The notes under the pieces are model-generated. The model did not search any database and was not told the origin of the DNA. It saw only the letters and a list, made by a program, of their open reading frames with translations. Below are positions 61,642 through 64,000 of a DNA stretch of 64,000 nt, piece by piece. Made by a program: the position numbers and the translations under genes. The stretch is from Strigamia acuminata (taxonomy: Eukaryota; Arthropoda; Chilopoda; Geophilomorpha; Linotaeniidae): contig OX442314.1 of assembly GCA_949358305.1 (NCBI GenBank), positions 54,259,369 through 54,323,368 of the forward strand, given 5' to 3'. Each line of letters starts with the position of its first letter. Within the stretch, counting starts at the first letter, position 1.

Positions 61642-64000
61642 TTAGTTCTTCCCCACGACTTTGCCGTCCCGAATGAACGGATTATTGCTTCGTAGTGGTC
61701 GAAGGTTGATTTTCGACGTGCTCGTAGATCGTGACTCTACTTGCTCGTTCATCTCCGATGTGTTGGCATTTTTCTCATTATTAATTTTTTTATTTTCCAT
61801 TCCAGAAGTACATTCTTCTGCTTCCTCCCTCTCCGAAATTGCTTGCTCCGGCTGAGCTGGAGCCTCGTCGGCTGGGGATTCGGCGTCGAAGAATTCATCC
61901 TCGTTCTCCGCTATATTTTCAGCTTCATTTGTTTTTTGGAACGTGTCGACCACGGTGCCCCCTTGGTCGCTGTGTGTCTGACCTTCCAGCCAAATTTCCT
62001 GTGGAAATTCTGGCAGATATGGCCTTAAATCTCGGCCATGTATCGACTGAAAATTTTTGTTGTCCTCTAAGCAGCGCAGTTGGTATGCGTTGCCTCCGTG
62101 TTCGGCCACAATTACATAGGGACCGTCCCTCTTGTCGGCTAAACCGGCGGCGATGCCCCTCGCTGCATTGGACAACGTGTGTGCCTCCTTCCACACTAGA
62201 TCATTCACTTTAAAGTTCGCGAAAGCGAGATCGCCTTCTTTATCTGCGATTCTCTCTCTCATGTTGAAAATATGCGCCATCATATGCTGGTATGTGTCGG
62301 ATATAGTCTGCTCCAGCCGGCACACGTACTCATGTGGGCTCGATGGGTCTAATACGTTAACAGCTTCGGCAACGCGTGGGTCCCATGGCATCCTTAATTC
62401 GCGGGCGAAGTTGAGGTACGCCGGTGAGAATTCGCGTGTTCGTGACACGGTTGAGCGAATGCTGAAAGCGATTTCTCGCAGGTATTCGTCCCATCGATTG
62501 TGAATATCGGTGAATACTGTCAGCGCATATTTTATGTCTTTATTTAATCTCTCGACTGGATTTGTCTGAGGATTATATGTGGAGGTGTTCGATGCATCCA
62601 TTTTAAATTTTCTACAGAAGTCCTTATATATTCTTGATCGGAATTGGGGGCCGTTATCCGAAATGAGTTTTCTGGGAAACCCAAATCGCATTGCCACGTC
62701 GTAAAGGCACTCGACTATGTTTTCAGCCGAGGGTTTTACGAGGGCGTACAGCTCCGGCCATCGGGTGGCCACGTCCATAATTACGAGAATATACATGTTC
62801 TTGTTTCCCGTTGTGGGCTTGGGGCCCATCAAGTCTATGCTTAAGCAGTCAAACGGTGCGTAGGGTCCGAGAGACATGGCGTTTCTGGCCACTTTATCTC
62901 GCGGTCTGCACGCTTGGCACCGGGGGCAGTGTCGGATAAATTTCGTTATGTTTTGCCGCGCGCCCGGCCAGAAGAAAAGTTGTTTCACTCGATAAAGGGT
63001 TCTCGCTATGCCGGAATGGCTGGCGAGCGGGTGTCCGTGCATCAGCCACAGCAATCGGGTGTGCAGCGATGCCGGTACGACCACCTTAACCGAGTTTCCC
63101 GCTCCGCTGAGGTCGTCTTGAAACGTCGGGTGGTATTTTACCAGGAGTTCATCGTCTATGAGGTAGCTCGTTGCTTCTTTGGCGAACTGTTTTCGGCGGT
63201 GAGGGTTTGTCATCCCTTCCGGAAATTCGCCGTTTAGCAAATATTGCGTTATAATTTGACATTTCGTGTCTGCTGCCTGGTGTTCGACGAACTCACGTCT
63301 CGTGGGTGGAGCGTATTGTGTTTTTTCTTCAATTTTTGCTGTGAAGGCGCGTAGTAGTGTTTTGTGGGTTTCTCCGGGGGGTGGAGATTGAATTTCGGGT
63401 GTTGAATCGTTCGTCCCAGCTGGCTGGTATGTTCGAGTCCAAAAACCACAAAACGTTCTATCTTCGGGCTCCATCACTGGTAGCTCGTTCGCCTTTCGCA
63501 AACGCCATATTCTCCGTGGAGTTGGGCAGTACAAGAGGTGGGTGTCGTCCTCGCCGTCGTCGTCTGGACCTTGGGGGTCAGAGGCTGGGGCTCTTGAGAG
63601 GGCGTCGGCCACATGATTGTACTTCCCGGGGCGGTACGTAATTGTTATATCGCACGCCATTAATTCCAGTTGCCATCGTGCGAGTCGGCCGGAGGGTTCC
63701 TTGAGCTTCATCAACCAGCTTAGTGCCTGGTGATCTGTCTGAACCTCGAAGTTCGTGTACTCCAGATAATCGCGAAATTTCCGAACTGCCCAAATTACGG
63801 CTAGGCATTCTAGTTCCGTTGCCGTGTAATTTTTCTCCGCGCCCTGTATTTTTCTGCTTATAAACATACAGGGTACCTCCTGCGAGATTCCGTTGTACAC
63901 GTGGGTCTGCAGAAGGGCTGCACCCAGTCCAATTTTACTCGCGTCGGTGTGCAACACGAACGGTCGGTTTAGGTCCGGCAATGGCATCTTTTCGACGTCA
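61642..64000 (-). CDS. pol: Pol C-terminal part of gypsy element C (RH-IN), truncated by window
   Basis: The frame is open from the window edge. It starts inside RNase H ('FVLHTDASKIGLGAALLQ') and continues with integrase: zinc region ('HGHPLASHSGIARTLYR', 'CPRCQACRPRDK'), DDE core ('SIDLMGPKP', 'SDNGPQFRS', 'NPVERLNKDIK') and GPY/F module ('KRDGPYVIV'). The tail ends 'NNPFIRDGKVVGKN', nearly the same as element B. Highly similar to element B across its length. Confidence 0.93.
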   Translation of the reverse strand, partial: DVEKMPLPDLNRPFVLHTDASKIGLGAALLQTHVYNGISQEVPCMFISRKIQGAEKNYTATELECLAVIWAVRKFRDYLEYTNFEVQTDHQALSWLMKLKEPSGRLARWQLELMACDITITYRPGKYNHVADALSRAPASDPQGPDDDGEDDTHLLYCPTPRRIWRLRKANELPVMEPEDRTFCGFWTRTYQPAGTNDSTPEIQSPPPGETHKTLLRAFTAKIEEKTQYAPPTRREFVEHQAADTKCQIITQYLLNGEFPEGMTNPHRRKQFAKEATSYLIDDELLVKYHPTFQDDLSGAGNSVKVVVPASLHTRLLWLMHGHPLASHSGIARTLYRVKQLFFWPGARQNITKFIRHCPRCQACRPRDKVARNAMSLGPYAPFDCLSIDLMGPKPTTGNKNMYILVIMDVATRWPELYALVKPSAENIVECLYDVAMRFGFPRKLISDNGPQFRSRIYKDFCRKFKMDASNTSTYNPQTNPVERLNKDIKYALTVFTDIHNRWDEYLREIAFSIRSTVSRTREFSPAYLNFARELRMPWDPRVAEAVNVLDPSSPHEYVCRLEQTISDTYQHMMAHIFNMRERIADKEGDLAFANFKVNDLVWKEAHTLSNAARGIAAGLADKRDGPYVIVAEHGGNAYQLRCLEDNKNFQSIHGRDLRPYLPEFPQEIWLEGQTHSDQGGTVVDTFQKTNEAENIAENEDEFFDAESPADEAPAQPEQAISEREEAEECTSGMENKKINNEKNANTSEMNEQVESRSTSTSKINLRPLRSNNPFIRDGKVVGKN

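Larger units (their letters stand above)
56851..64000 (-). mobile_element. Ty3/gypsy retrotransposon, element C (window-truncated)
   Basis: Minus-strand element closely related to element B. The window contains the 3' LTR, polypurine tract (GGAGGAGGGACG), third gene in two exons, and pol from RNase H onward. The protease, reverse transcriptase, gag and 5' LTR lie beyond position 64000. Every frame seen is open. Confidence 0.9.

Noticed and set aside
1-64000. tRNA, rRNA or CRISPR features
   Set aside because: I found no cloverleaf-like sequence with conserved boxes that I could support, no rRNA signature and no spaced repeats of CRISPR type.

Overview
This window is eukaryotic and almost certainly from an invertebrate animal, most likely an arthropod. 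The evidence is spliced genes with GT-AG introns (several only 59-64 nt), a DEG/ENaC (pickpocket-type) channel gene, a MADF-BESS gene, and a dense mix of Ty3/gypsy, BEL/Pao, copia, DIRS-like, mariner-like, pogo-like and hAT-like repeats. I could not fix the species. There are no rRNA, tRNA or CRISPR features that I can support.

Layout. 1-6.2 kb holds relics: a BEL/Pao integrase tail, a broken copia reverse transcriptase and a THAP-like ORF. 6.26-17.43 kb is gypsy element A (+). 18.4-20.8 kb is a miniature DIRS-like element with a tyrosine recombinase but no reverse transcriptase. 21.9-23.6 kb is a four-exon MADF-BESS gene (+) with a foldback transposon in its second intron. 24-27.8 kb holds LTR-like pieces, a transposase relic and three long palindromes. 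27.8-28.9 kb is a frame-broken host-like gene (-) with a decayed copia element inserted exactly at its splice acceptor (28.95-30.2 kb). 30.7-32.2 kb is a 33-bp minisatellite. 32.6-56.7 kb is one large minus-strand gene for a double DEG/ENaC channel; its introns carry gypsy element B (33.9-47.4 kb, itself nested in a hAT MITE), a pogo relic, a decayed gypsy relic and foldback elements. 56.85 kb to the window end is gypsy element C (-), cut by the window edge.

Two systems stand out. First, eleven exons on the minus strand join in phase into an 812-residue protein containing two complete DEG/ENaC subunits in series (TM1-ectodomain-TM2-linker-TM1-ectodomain-TM2). The intron phase series 0,1,0,0,2 occurs twice, once in each half, so this looks like tandem duplication followed by fusion. 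Second, the three related gypsy elements A, B and C each carry, downstream of gag and pol, a third gene made of a short exon spliced to a long one. It encodes a protein of about 950 residues in B and C, with conserved blocks, no visible signal peptide or membrane segment, and no resemblance that I recognise to an envelope protein. Elements A and B also carry A_AAA_AAC slippery sites at the gag-pol junction and tRNA-Pro-like primer sites.

Element B has two 1017-bp LTRs that appear identical, a 4-bp target duplication and intact frames, so it is a recent insertion. The window therefore shows host genes that persist, apparently intact or nearly so, inside a landscape of repeated and nested transposition.
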